In this document: one piece after another, positions 36,446 to 44,537 of the stretch
How the letters are laid out: each line of letters begins with the position of its first letter
Numbering within the stretch: position 1 is the stretch's first letter
Assembly (NCBI GenBank): GCA_002238565.1
Contig: MPMP01000004.1
Span: forward strand, 1 to 64,000
Direction of reading: 5' to 3'
DNA from: Albidovulum sp. bin36
GTDB taxonomy: Bacteria > Pseudomonadota > Alphaproteobacteria > Rhodobacterales > Rhodobacteraceae
DNA: 64,000 nucleotides
Position numbers and translations under genes: made by a program
Notes under the pieces: model-generated
The model's input: the letters and a program-made list of their open reading frames with translations, nothing else
What the model was told of the DNA's origin: nothing
The model's database searches: none

Positions 36446-37774
36446 GTGGCGACGGCATTATTCGATGGCGACGGACTCCGGGACTTCGTCGCCGCCGGCG
36501 AGTGGTCGCCGCCGCCGGTCTTCGTCGGCAGGACGGAGGCCATCGCGGATATCGAGGCGGCGGCCCGGCGCGCGTGGAAACCCGGAGCGGCGAGCCATGG
36601 CGAGCCGAAGGCGACCCGCATCCTCCATGGCGCGCCCGGCGCCGGAAAAAGCTCGATCCTCGCCGAGCTGGCCGCTAGGTGCGGCGCTTCTCGCGGCGCG
36701 GGAGCGCCACGAATCCTGCTTCTGAACTCCGTCCACTTCGCGGATATCTCCGCCGTCTACCGGTCGCTGGCATCGGCGGTCAATCATCGGGAGGCGGAGC
36801 GGCTTTTCGAATCAGCCCGGCGCGAGCTGAGCGCCGGCGGCGCGTTGAAGCTCCTGGGATCCGGTGTCGACGGCGGCTTGGACCGCGACCGCGCGCAGGG
36901 GGCGCCGGTGCCGACGATGAGCGCTTTCGCGGAGTGGGTGAGCGGCTGGACCGGCCCCGATTCCACGCAGGCGTCGCCCTGGAATTTCCCGCTGATCGTC
37001 GCGATCGACGAGGCGCAGCGATTGCCGCCGGGAGATCGCACCCCGGCCGCCTACTTCGTTCAGACGATTCACGAAGCGACGAAAGGGCTGCCGCTGACTC
37101 TGGTCCTAGCCGGGCTCGGTGACACGCAGGACCGCGCGCAGAAGATGGGTCTGACGCGCGGGCTAAAGCTATACGAGGTCGGGCGCCTTTCGGTCGAGGA
37201 GACCGACGAGCTCATGCGCGGATTCTGCAGGCGCTTCGGCCTCCGGGCCGACGGGAGCGAGCCCTTTCTTGCGGAGCTCGCCGCCGGCGCCGAGGGCTGG
37301 CCCCGGCACCTGCACTTCGCGCTGCAGGCTTTGGGCGAAGAGGCGCTTGCCGCCGACGGAGATCTCGGGCGCGTCTCGTGGAGCGCCGCCGCGAAGCGAG
37401 CGGCTGAGAGCCGCCTGCGCTACTACCGCGCTCAGCAGAGCAATGAGATGGAGGATGCTACGCCGCTAATTGCAATGGCGCTCGGGAAGATGGGCGAGCA
37501 GTCGTCGCGCTTCAAACTCAAGCGGCTCCTCGCGAAGCTCGCCGCCGAGCATCCGGACGCGAGCCTTCCGGCCGGTATGACTGTGGACAGCTTTTACGAC
37601 CACTTGACGCACCGGGGAGCGCTGCAGGAACGAGCGGACGCTTCCGTCCACTGCCCGATTCCGAGCTTTAGAAGTTTTCTGATCGAAGAGGGGAAGAAGG
37701 CTCTAGGCTTCGACCCGCTTCGCGCCCGCCCGCCCGAGTCGAAAGATCCGGGTGATTCGCCCTCGCCGTACTAA
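36446..37774 (+). CDS. AAA ATPase (Orc/AAA_16-like), function unknown
   Basis: A 442-residue P-loop protein. Walker A HGAPGAGKSS (about 61-70), Walker B LIVAIDEAQ (about 182-190), a sensor-like LVLAGLGDT near 222, and a C-terminal helical part with a winged-helix-like region (TVDSFYDHLTHRGAL). GTG 36446 follows GGAGAACGAAC. The layout resembles TniB/Orc-like regulators and other accessory ATPases. High GC separates it from the AT-rich DNA to its left. No obvious partner gene was found up- or downstream, so its role is open. Confidence 0.7.
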   Translation: MATALFDGDGLRDFVAAGEWSPPPVFVGRTEAIADIEAAARRAWKPGAASHGEPKATRILHGAPGAGKSSILAELAARCGASRGAGAPRILLLNSVHFADISAVYRSLASAVNHREAERLFESARRELSAGGALKLLGSGVDGGLDRDRAQGAPVPTMSAFAEWVSGWTGPDSTQASPWNFPLIVAIDEAQRLPPGDRTPAAYFVQTIHEATKGLPLTLVLAGLGDTQDRAQKMGLTRGLKLYEVGRLSVEETDELMRGFCRRFGLRADGSEPFLAELAAGAEGWPRHLHFALQALGEEALAADGDLGRVSWSAAAKRAAESRLRYYRAQQSNEMEDATPLIAMALGKMGEQSSRFKLKRLLAKLAAEHPDASLPAGMTVDSFYDHLTHRGALQERADASVHCPIPSFRSFLIEEGKKALGFDPLRARPPESKDPGDSPSPY

Positions 37775-38358
37775 TTGCGGAACACCGAGTGCCTCGAACA
37801 GGCGAACCGCAATATTAATTTCATGGTCTCGGCGGCACCCGTTCCAGGCGAGGCTATCGCCCGGATTTCCACGGCTTGTCCCCGGGAAGAGGATGACGCG
37901 AGTCCGGGCGGATGCCTCCGCCGCGCTCCACCCGATCCACTCGTCCCTGCATGGCAGGGTCCGCGCCGCCGCCACGAACGGCAGCGCGGCCAGGAGCCGC
38001 CCTCGGCGGTCGCGGACGAATCAGCGATCGCGCGTTCGCGTCTGAGGCGGAACCTGCCCGGGGTTCCCTAAAACCTTCATGATTTTCTGCGTTTACTTAC
38101 CCCGGAGCATGAAACTCGCGTGTGACTGACGGTTTCCGGGACGGTGGAGTGAGGTGGCGCTGTTGCCGGGACCGGAGTACCCTGCGGCCCATGGATCGGG
38201 CGCCGGCGACCAGGGGAAAGTGTGCCCAAAGCCCGCAAAGAGTTTCAGAGAAAAACCGTGAACGAGGGAACCGCCTATTGCTTCATTTAATGTGGTTGCT
38301 CAGACCCTGGGCGTTCGAAAAGGCCGCGGCGGATAACTTCCGAAGAAGCGCTGCGCGG
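37775..38358. other. Gap without a recognisable gene
   Basis: About 580 bases. A short frame near 38220 (starting VPKARKEFQRKTV and ending CFI then TAA) is the only text that looks faintly coding. The rest gives Arg/Pro-rich shadow translations. Confidence 0.4.
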
Positions 38359-38844
38359 TTAGGATTCGAACTGGAGATCGGCTGGCGAAATCAATACGTT
38401 GAACCTCTCGCACCAAATGACGACGCTTGGGTAGTTGTTCAGATCGACGCCTTCGGGAATCGTGTAGTTTTGACTTCCTTTGAACGCTCTCAGCGCTCCG
38501 AGGTCGACGTACATGGAGCTGTCGACGATCGACGACGTGCGAATCTCGCTCTCGGGAACCAATAGGACGTGGAACGCGGGTCCCGGTCCGACTTCGAAGT
38601 CCTCCTCCAGGAAAACGAAATTTTCGAAAACCTTGACGCCTCCCTTCCCGTAGTGAACGGGATCGGACGGGTTGGCATGAATGAACTCGCCGCTCGCAAC
38701 CACCCTGGCCGATTCGCCGGCGGACGCGCTCTCCATGGCCGGCGGCGGAGGAAAGACATACGGAAACGCGAAAAATCCAACCGCGACTCCGAATGCCGTT
38801 CCCAAAACCCCGCCGAAAAAAAATATCGAAATCGCTCGCCACAT
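38359..38844 (-). CDS. Membrane-anchored DM13-domain protein
   Basis: A 161-residue protein with one N-terminal membrane span (about 6-30) followed by a single DM13 domain outside the cytoplasm. DM13 marks are GEFIHANPSDPVHYGKG near 53, EEDFEVGPGPAFHV near 80, LRAFKGSQNY near 114 and VVIWCERFNVLISPADLQ at the end. The CERF cysteine is the one conserved in this family and is proposed to be redox-active. No partner enzyme is adjacent. ATG 38844 begins MWRAISIFFFGG. Confidence 0.85.
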   Translation of the reverse strand: MWRAISIFFFGGVLGTAFGVAVGFFAFPYVFPPPPAMESASAGESARVVASGEFIHANPSDPVHYGKGGVKVFENFVFLEEDFEVGPGPAFHVLLVPESEIRTSSIVDSSMYVDLGALRAFKGSQNYTIPEGVDLNNYPSVVIWCERFNVLISPADLQFES

Positions 38845-39154
38845 ATCTATAAAACTCCAGTCCGTCCGCGCGACCGATTCAGCCGCCGTCGCCTATACGA
38901 CACGCTACGCTCCGATTCGTCCAGCCCGGAGAGTCGGCGGATCGGCCGGATTCGGCCCATGGCTGTTGACACGCGGGCCGATGCCCCGGAATATGCCTTC
39001 TGAATCGATTGGCGCGGGCGATCGCTGAAAAATCTGATTCAGCCTCGGGCAGGCGCGTTAACTGCAGCTAGTGGAGCGAAAGCGCTGATGTGCGCGTCTG
39101 TCGACGAGAGCTCTTGGACTCCCGGATCGGACCGGCGCTAGGAAAGGGCAAGCG
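38845..39154. other. Divergent promoter region
   Basis: About 310 bases between the DM13 gene and the cytosine-deaminase gene, which point away from each other. Both promoters should be here, but no clear -35/-10 hexamers or palindromes were seen. Confidence 0.4.
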
Positions 39155-40435
39155 ATGCACGACCTCCTGATCGCAGGCGGAACGCTGCCGAACGGCGAAA
39201 TTGCCGACATTGCGGTAAAGGACGGCAGGATTGCCGCAGTGGAAAAGGGAATTGGCGCGGATGCGAAGGAAACTGTCGACCTGTCGGGATTCCTTTTATC
39301 TCCTCCTTTCGTCGACCCGCACTTCCATATGGACGCTACGCTCTCGTACGGGCTGCCTAGGATCAACAAGTCGGGAACGCTGCTTGAAGGCATCGCGCTG
39401 TGGGGCGAACTCAAGAAAGTCATGACTTTTGATGAGGTTGTCGAGAGGGCGATCGAATACTGCGACTGGGCGGTGTCAATGGGCCTGCTGGCCATCCGGT
39501 CGCACGTCGATGTTTGCGACGAGCGGCTTATCGCGGTGGAAGCGCTCCTCGAGGTCAGGAAAAGAGTTTCAAGCTATTTGGACCTGCAGCTAGTCGCGTT
39601 CCCTCAGGACGGCCTATACCGAAGCCCCGGCGCGCGCGACCTGCTGCTGCGCGCGCTCGACAGGGGCGTCGATGTCGTCGGCGGCATTCCCCACTTTGAA
39701 CGAACAATGGACGACGGGCGAAGGTCCGTGACGGACCTGTGCGAAATCGCCGCCGAGCGCGGCCTGCTTGTCGACCTCCACTGCGACGAAACCGACGATC
39801 CGATGTCGAGGCATATCGAGCAGCTCGTATTCGAAACCAATCGGCTCGGTCTCAACGGCAGAGTCGCCGGGTCCCACCTGACATCGATGCACTCGATGGA
39901 CAACTACTACGTGTCCAAGCTTCTGCCTTTGATGGCGGAGGCGGAAGTTTCCGCTATCGCCAATCCGCTGATCAACATCGCCATCCAGGGGCGGCACGAC
40001 ACCTACCCGAAACGCCGTGGGCTGACGCGGGTGCCGGAAATGATCGGCTACGGCATTCGGGTCGGGTGGGGCCAGGATTGCTGCCTCGATCCCTGGTATT
40101 CGCTAGGAACCGCCGACATGCTCGACGTCGCCTTTATGGGACTCCATGTCGCGCAGATGACTAGCTCCGCAGACATGCGGAAATGCTTCGACATGGTTAC
40201 CTCCGAAAATGCCGCCATACTGCGCTTGGACGGCTACGGCCTCGAGCCGGGCTGCCAGGCGAGCTTCGTCGCCTTGGACGCGAACGACCCGGTCGACGCC
40301 CTTCGCTTGCGCGCCGAAAGGGTCCTAGTGGTATCGAAAGGGAAAATCGTCTATCGGAATCCGAGGAAGAGTCCGGAACTGGCACTGCCCAATCGACCCG
40401 GAACCGTCTCCCGGAGGAGCGGACGCGGGCGGTGA
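39155..40435 (+). CDS. codA: Cytosine deaminase family amidohydrolase
   Basis: A 426-residue metal-dependent amidohydrolase, most like CodA, which converts cytosine to uracil. Metal ligands are visible: HFH in DPHFHMDATL (about 52), HCDETDD (about 209), SHLTSMHS (about 240) and the Asp in GQDCCLD (about 310). ATG 39155 follows AGGAAAGGG. It converges on the Vsr gene with 7 bp between stops. No cytosine permease lies beside it. Other N-heterocycle deaminases are possible. Confidence 0.87.
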   Translation: MHDLLIAGGTLPNGEIADIAVKDGRIAAVEKGIGADAKETVDLSGFLLSPPFVDPHFHMDATLSYGLPRINKSGTLLEGIALWGELKKVMTFDEVVERAIEYCDWAVSMGLLAIRSHVDVCDERLIAVEALLEVRKRVSSYLDLQLVAFPQDGLYRSPGARDLLLRALDRGVDVVGGIPHFERTMDDGRRSVTDLCEIAAERGLLVDLHCDETDDPMSRHIEQLVFETNRLGLNGRVAGSHLTSMHSMDNYYVSKLLPLMAEAEVSAIANPLINIAIQGRHDTYPKRRGLTRVPEMIGYGIRVGWGQDCCLDPWYSLGTADMLDVAFMGLHVAQMTSSADMRKCFDMVTSENAAILRLDGYGLEPGCQASFVALDANDPVDALRLRAERVLVVSKGKIVYRNPRKSPELALPNRPGTVSRRSGRGR

Positions 40436-40442
40436 ACCGCCG

Positions 40443-40871
40443 CTAATTCGCCGGAACGCCGTCTAGGAATTCAACGATTCGACGTTCAAGATCGGCATTC
40501 TTGCGGATTTCGCACTCCCAGATGGTTAGAACCTCCCATCCGAGAACTCGCAGCGCCTGGTAGTTTTCGGCATCGCGCTCCAAGTTGCGCTTCAGCTTCG
40601 GCAGCCAGTAGTCGGTATTGGACTTCGGCAGAGTCGCGAGCTTGCATTCGGGGTCGGGGTGCATGTGCCAGAAGCAGCCGTGAACGAAAATCACTTTTTT
40701 CCTCGGCCCGAAGACAAGGTCGGGGCGCCCCGGAAGGTTTTTCCGGTGAAGGCGGTATCTGTAGCCGAGCGAGTGAACTAGCCGCCGCACATGCATTTCC
40801 GGCTTCATGCCCTTGGACTTGATCCTGGACATGATTTCGCTGCGTCGCTCCGGCGTAACTGTATCTGCCAT
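40443..40871 (-). CDS. vsr: Very short patch repair endonuclease (Vsr)
   Basis: A 142-residue nuclease that nicks T:G mismatches arising from deaminated 5-methylcytosine. Motifs: MSRIKSKGMKPE near 14, GRPDLVFG near 48 (catalytic Asp), FVHGCFWHMH near 63 and LPKSNTDYW near 81. Ends with TAG. Vsr genes normally sit beside a C5-cytosine methyltransferase; none is present, and the methyltransferase at 27.8 kb is of the amino-methyl class, so this vsr is orphan in the window. Confidence 0.92.
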   Translation of the reverse strand: MADTVTPERRSEIMSRIKSKGMKPEMHVRRLVHSLGYRYRLHRKNLPGRPDLVFGPRKKVIFVHGCFWHMHPDPECKLATLPKSNTDYWLPKLKRNLERDAENYQALRVLGWEVLTIWECEIRKNADLERRIVEFLDGVPAN

Positions 40872-40964
40872 TGGAACAATTGTCTTGCCGCCCGGAGCGC
40901 GACCTGGATTCGCTTCGAACGATGGTCGAGTCTTTTCCTTCCTACGGGGCCGAAACCTAAGAAC

Positions 40965-42077
40965 TCACCGAATGAACGAGAGAATCGCCTCGTTGACTTC
41001 GCCGGACTTTTCCATGTGCGGCATGTGGCCGACCTCGTCCAAAATTATCGCCTTGGCGCCTTCGGCAAGCGACTCGCCGTGGGCGACCGGCAGAATCCTA
41101 TCGCTGCGGCCCCAGATTATCTGCATCGGAGCGTCGAATTCGCCTAGTTTCCGGTTGAGGAGATATTGCTGGACGCCGTCCGCGAACGCGCCGTTCCGCA
41201 ACGCCTCCAGCGCTTCGGACGCGCCTTCAAGCCTTTTGAACTTGTTGACGTCTTCCACCATGTCGTCCGTTATCAGCGCAGGGTCGGCGACGAGCGTTTC
41301 AAGGACCGAGCGAAGCTTGCGCATGCGCTTTTGCTTTATAAAGCCGTCTATGAACTCGATGTTGATCTCTTCGCCGAAGCCGGCGGGCGCGATTAGCGTT
41401 AGCGACGCCGCGATGCCGGGCCGGAGGAGCGCGAGCGCCGCGACCGCCGCTCCCCCAAGAGAATGCCCGACCAGGTGCGCGCGGTCGATGCCGACGGCCT
41501 CCGTAAAGGCGGCGAGCGATTCCGCAAGAAACGACACGGTTCCGTCGCCGACATTCTTTTCGGATCCGCCATGGCCGGGAAGGTCGATCGCGTATGTCGT
41601 AAACTCTTCGGCCAGCGCGCTCTGGTTGAACATCCAGCCCATGCAGTCGCCGCCGAAGCCATGCACAAGGATAACCGGCTCGCCATCCCCGTCGCCCTGC
41701 CGCAAGTATCTGAGTCGTCCCAGGCTCGTATCGGCGAATTCAGGCTCGGGTCCCGAATCTTCGGAAGCGGCTTCCCAGTCGAAATTATCGAGAAATTCGG
41801 AAACGTAGGCTTCGACCTCCTCGTCGGAAACGCTGTCGGGGGCGCATACGCCGAGCAGCGCCCCAACCGGGACGGTCTCCCCCTGCTCGACGACGATCCT
41901 GCGAAACGGTCCCGCAACCGGGCTTTCGTGGGAATTGACGATTTTCGATGTTTCGATATCTAGAATCTCCTGGCCCTCGCTGACATCGTCGCCAACGCTT
42001 GCCTGCCATTCCAATACGGTGCCTTCCGTCATTGCCAAGCCCCACTTCGGCATGACGATCGGACGAATATCTCGCAT
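40965..42077 (-). CDS. acoC: AcoC-like E2: lipoyl domain fused to alpha/beta hydrolase
   Basis: About 370 residues. An N-terminal lipoyl domain (lipoylated Lys in ETSKIVNS near 45) is followed by an alpha/beta hydrolase with LVHGFGGD, nucleophile Ser in VGHSLGGA, Asp in GRSDRILP and His in VGHMPHMEK. This is the E2 of acetoin-type dehydrogenase complexes, which pass the acetyl group to CoA. The frame is open to 42119, but ATG 42077 has GGAGGG 8 bp upstream. Last gene of acoA-acoB-acoC. A related 2-oxoacid substrate cannot be excluded. Confidence 0.88.
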   Translation of the reverse strand: MRDIRPIVMPKWGLAMTEGTVLEWQASVGDDVSEGQEILDIETSKIVNSHESPVAGPFRRIVVEQGETVPVGALLGVCAPDSVSDEEVEAYVSEFLDNFDWEAASEDSGPEPEFADTSLGRLRYLRQGDGDGEPVILVHGFGGDCMGWMFNQSALAEEFTTYAIDLPGHGGSEKNVGDGTVSFLAESLAAFTEAVGIDRAHLVGHSLGGAAVAALALLRPGIAASLTLIAPAGFGEEINIEFIDGFIKQKRMRKLRSVLETLVADPALITDDMVEDVNKFKRLEGASEALEALRNGAFADGVQQYLLNRKLGEFDAPMQIIWGRSDRILPVAHGESLAEGAKAIILDEVGHMPHMEKSGEVNEAILSFIR

Positions 42078-42131
42078 AAACCAACCCTCCTCGATTTGAA
42101 TTCCGTTTCGCCTTGCCAAATCGGCCGAAAC

Positions 42132-43145
42132 TCAGTGGCCCTTCCCGACAAGCTCTCTAACCGCCGCCTCGATCGACTCGACTTTAGGTATGTACAGGTC
42201 TTCCAGCGCCGGCGAAAACGGAACCGGAGCGTGATGCCCGCAAATCTGCTTGATCGGCGCCTTGAGATCGTCGAAGCAGTTTTCGCAGATCAATGCGGAA
42301 ATGTCGGTCGCAAGATTGCAGCGCGGATGCGCCTCGTCGACGACGACGACCCTGCCCGTTTCCGAAGCGGTTTCAAGAATCGTCTCCTTATCGAGAGGCG
42401 ACGTTGTCCTCGGGTCGACGACGGTCACCGTAATTCCGGACTCCTTGAGCCTGTCTGCGGCTTCGTTGGCCAAATTCACCATGCGACCGAACGCGATGAC
42501 CGTCGCGTCGTCGCCTTCTCGCGACACGTTCGCTTCGCCGAACGGAATCGTATAGATCTCGTCGGGCACGTCCGCTTCATCGTCGTACATCACCTTGTGC
42601 TCGAAAAAGACGACCGGATCGTCGTCCCTGATAGCTTGTATCAGCAGTCCCTTGGCCTCGTACGGGTTGGACGGGATCGCAACCTTCAATCCCGGAATAT
42701 GCGTAAAAAGCGGATACAGGCACTGGCTATGCTGTGATGCGGCGCGGAAACCGGCGCCGTACATGGTTCGAATGACCAGCGGAGTCGTCGCCTTGCCGCC
42801 GAACATATAGCGGAATTTAGCGGCCTGGTTGAAAATCTGATCGAAGCAGACTCCCATGAAGTCGACGAACATCAGCTCGGCCACGGGCCGAAGACCGGTT
42901 ACCGCGGCGCCGGCCGCGCAGCCGATGAACGCGCTCTCGGAAATCGGCGTGTCCAGAACTCGCTCGCGCCCGAATTGAGGCATCAATCCCTTGGTAACGC
43001 CCATCGGCCCGCCCCATGCGTCGTCCTCGCCGGGCGATCCCATGCCTCCGGCGATGTCTTCGCCCATGATGATAACGCTGTCGTCGCGCTCCATTTCCTG
43101 GCGCAGACCCTCGTTGATGGCTTCCCTGAAACTCTTTGTCGGCAT
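42132..43145 (-). CDS. acoB: Alpha-ketoacid dehydrogenase E1 beta subunit (AcoB-like)
   Basis: A 337-residue E1-beta transketolase-like subunit. Features: MGEDIAGGMGS near 27, FIGCAAGAAVTGLRPVAEL near 73, RTMYGAG near 126 and the C-terminal VVVDEAHPRCNL. Together with the alpha subunit it forms the thiamine-diphosphate E1. Starts 10 bp after acoA. Confidence 0.9.
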   Translation of the reverse strand: MPTKSFREAINEGLRQEMERDDSVIIMGEDIAGGMGSPGEDDAWGGPMGVTKGLMPQFGRERVLDTPISESAFIGCAAGAAVTGLRPVAELMFVDFMGVCFDQIFNQAAKFRYMFGGKATTPLVIRTMYGAGFRAASQHSQCLYPLFTHIPGLKVAIPSNPYEAKGLLIQAIRDDDPVVFFEHKVMYDDEADVPDEIYTIPFGEANVSREGDDATVIAFGRMVNLANEAADRLKESGITVTVVDPRTTSPLDKETILETASETGRVVVVDEAHPRCNLATDISALICENCFDDLKAPIKQICGHHAPVPFSPALEDLYIPKVESIEAAVRELVGKGH

Positions 43146-43155
43146 GAGTCCCTCC

Positions 43156-44127
43156 CTAGAATTTGTAGTCGACGTAGACGTCCGTCATGAGATCGTCTCT
43201 CGCCGGAGCATCCGCCGTCGAAGCGGCGGCGACGCAATCGGCGATGAACTTCTCGGCTTCCTGTTCTATGCTCTTCAGCTCCTCGGAATCTAGCAGGCTC
43301 GTTTCCACGACCCTTTGTTTGAACATATCCAATGCATCCAGGCGCTGCTTAACCTGCTCGACCTCGCCCGGAGCCTTGTACGTCGAGGCGTCGCCTTCGA
43401 AGTGCCCGTAGTACCGGTAGAGTTTTACGTGCAGCAGACTCGGGCCGCTGCCGTCGCGCGCGCGCTCCACGGCTTGGCGCGCCGCGTCCCAGACGGCGAA
43501 AAAATCGTGCCCGTCAACTTCCACGCCCGGCATGCCGAATCCATTCGCGCGTCCAACCTGGCTGCCGCCTACGGACCAGTCGCTCGCGGTCGATTCAGCG
43601 TACCTATTGTCCTCGACTACGAAAACCACCGGCAAATCCCAGACTTTCGCGAGATTGTAGCTTTCAAAGGTTGTTCCCTGGTTCGAAGCTCCGTCGCCGA
43701 CGAAGGCAACCGCGACGCCGCCGGTATCGCGGTATTTCGCCGTCAGAGCCGCGCCGCAAATCAGCGGCGGCCCGCCGCCCACGATGCCATTCGCTCCCAT
43801 CATGCCCTTCGACAGGTCGGCGATATGCATTGACCCGCCCTTGCCGCCGCAAAGGCCGTCCTTCTTGCCGAAAATCTCCAGCATCATGCCCTTTGGGTCG
43901 CACCCCTTGGCGATGCAGTGGCCGTGCCCCCTATGCGTCGAAGCGATCGCGTCGCGATCGTCGAGATGCGAGCAAATGCCCACCGCGGAGGCTTCTTCGC
44001 CCGCGTATAGATGGACGAATCCGGGAATGTTGCCGGCCGAAAACTCGTCGTGAACGGCGTCTTCGAATTGCCTAATCAGGCACATCCGCTTGAAAGCGGT
44101 TCTTAGTTCGTCTCTGCTGAGTTGCAT
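43156..44127 (-). CDS. acoA: Thiamine-diphosphate E1 alpha subunit (AcoA-like)
   Basis: About 323 residues. The diphosphate-binding motif begins VGDGASNQG near 154 and ends VEDNRYAES near 183. The N-terminus MQLSRDELRTAFKRM fits AcoA/PdhA subunits. The frame is open to 44169, but ATG 44127 follows GAGGGA and matches family length. The gene ends in TAG. A promoter with an embedded palindrome lies about 80 bp upstream. Acetoin is the most likely substrate because of the hydrolase-type E2, but is not certain. Confidence 0.9.
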   Translation of the reverse strand: MQLSRDELRTAFKRMCLIRQFEDAVHDEFSAGNIPGFVHLYAGEEASAVGICSHLDDRDAIASTHRGHGHCIAKGCDPKGMMLEIFGKKDGLCGGKGGSMHIADLSKGMMGANGIVGGGPPLICGAALTAKYRDTGGVAVAFVGDGASNQGTTFESYNLAKVWDLPVVFVVEDNRYAESTASDWSVGGSQVGRANGFGMPGVEVDGHDFFAVWDAARQAVERARDGSGPSLLHVKLYRYYGHFEGDASTYKAPGEVEQVKQRLDALDMFKQRVVETSLLDSEELKSIEQEAEKFIADCVAAASTADAPARDDLMTDVYVDYKF

Positions 44128-44204
44128 CCAGTGTCCCTCGTCGCTGAATTCTGCGCGCCGGCATCGCAATTCGCATTCCTTGAATGCCGCGCGGCGCCTG
44201 TGTA

Positions 44205-44233
44205 ATCTGTACTTGCTACCGCTAGCAAGTCAA
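44205..44233 (-). promoter_or_regulatory. Promoter with embedded palindromic operator upstream of acoABC
   Basis: Perfect 20-base palindrome ACTTGCTA-CCGC-TAGCAAGT at 44211-44230. On the minus strand it overlaps a -35-like TTGACT (44233-44228) and a -10-like TACAGA (44211-44206) 16 bases apart. A LacI-type repressor dimer bound there would block RNA polymerase. No regulator gene is adjacent. Confidence 0.65.
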
Positions 44234-44537
44234 TATGCCGATGCCGCTCGGGGAGCGAGCCTCCGACGGCGGCAATAATCCTATGGCTTGTCGAGAATTT
44301 CGCAGCGAATCGACATGATTCGCGCAATTTGGAACTTTCGCCGTCCCCGAAGAGGCAATAGGTCCAACGCCTTCCGGGATTTTTCGCGAATGCCTTTAAC
44401 TCTCGACAGTGGAATCCGACCTTCAGCGCCTCGATCAAATCGGGACGGCACGGCGAACGCGTCGCAATCTTGTTGCCTCCCTGTGATTTGCAATCGCTCA
44501 AATTGATACGACTGCAGCCAGAGAATCGGCTTGCGAA
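44231..44537. other. Gap upstream of acoA
   Basis: About 300 bases between the acoA operator and the end of the FadJ-like gene. Open frames are short and unconvincing; nothing else was seen. Confidence 0.4.
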
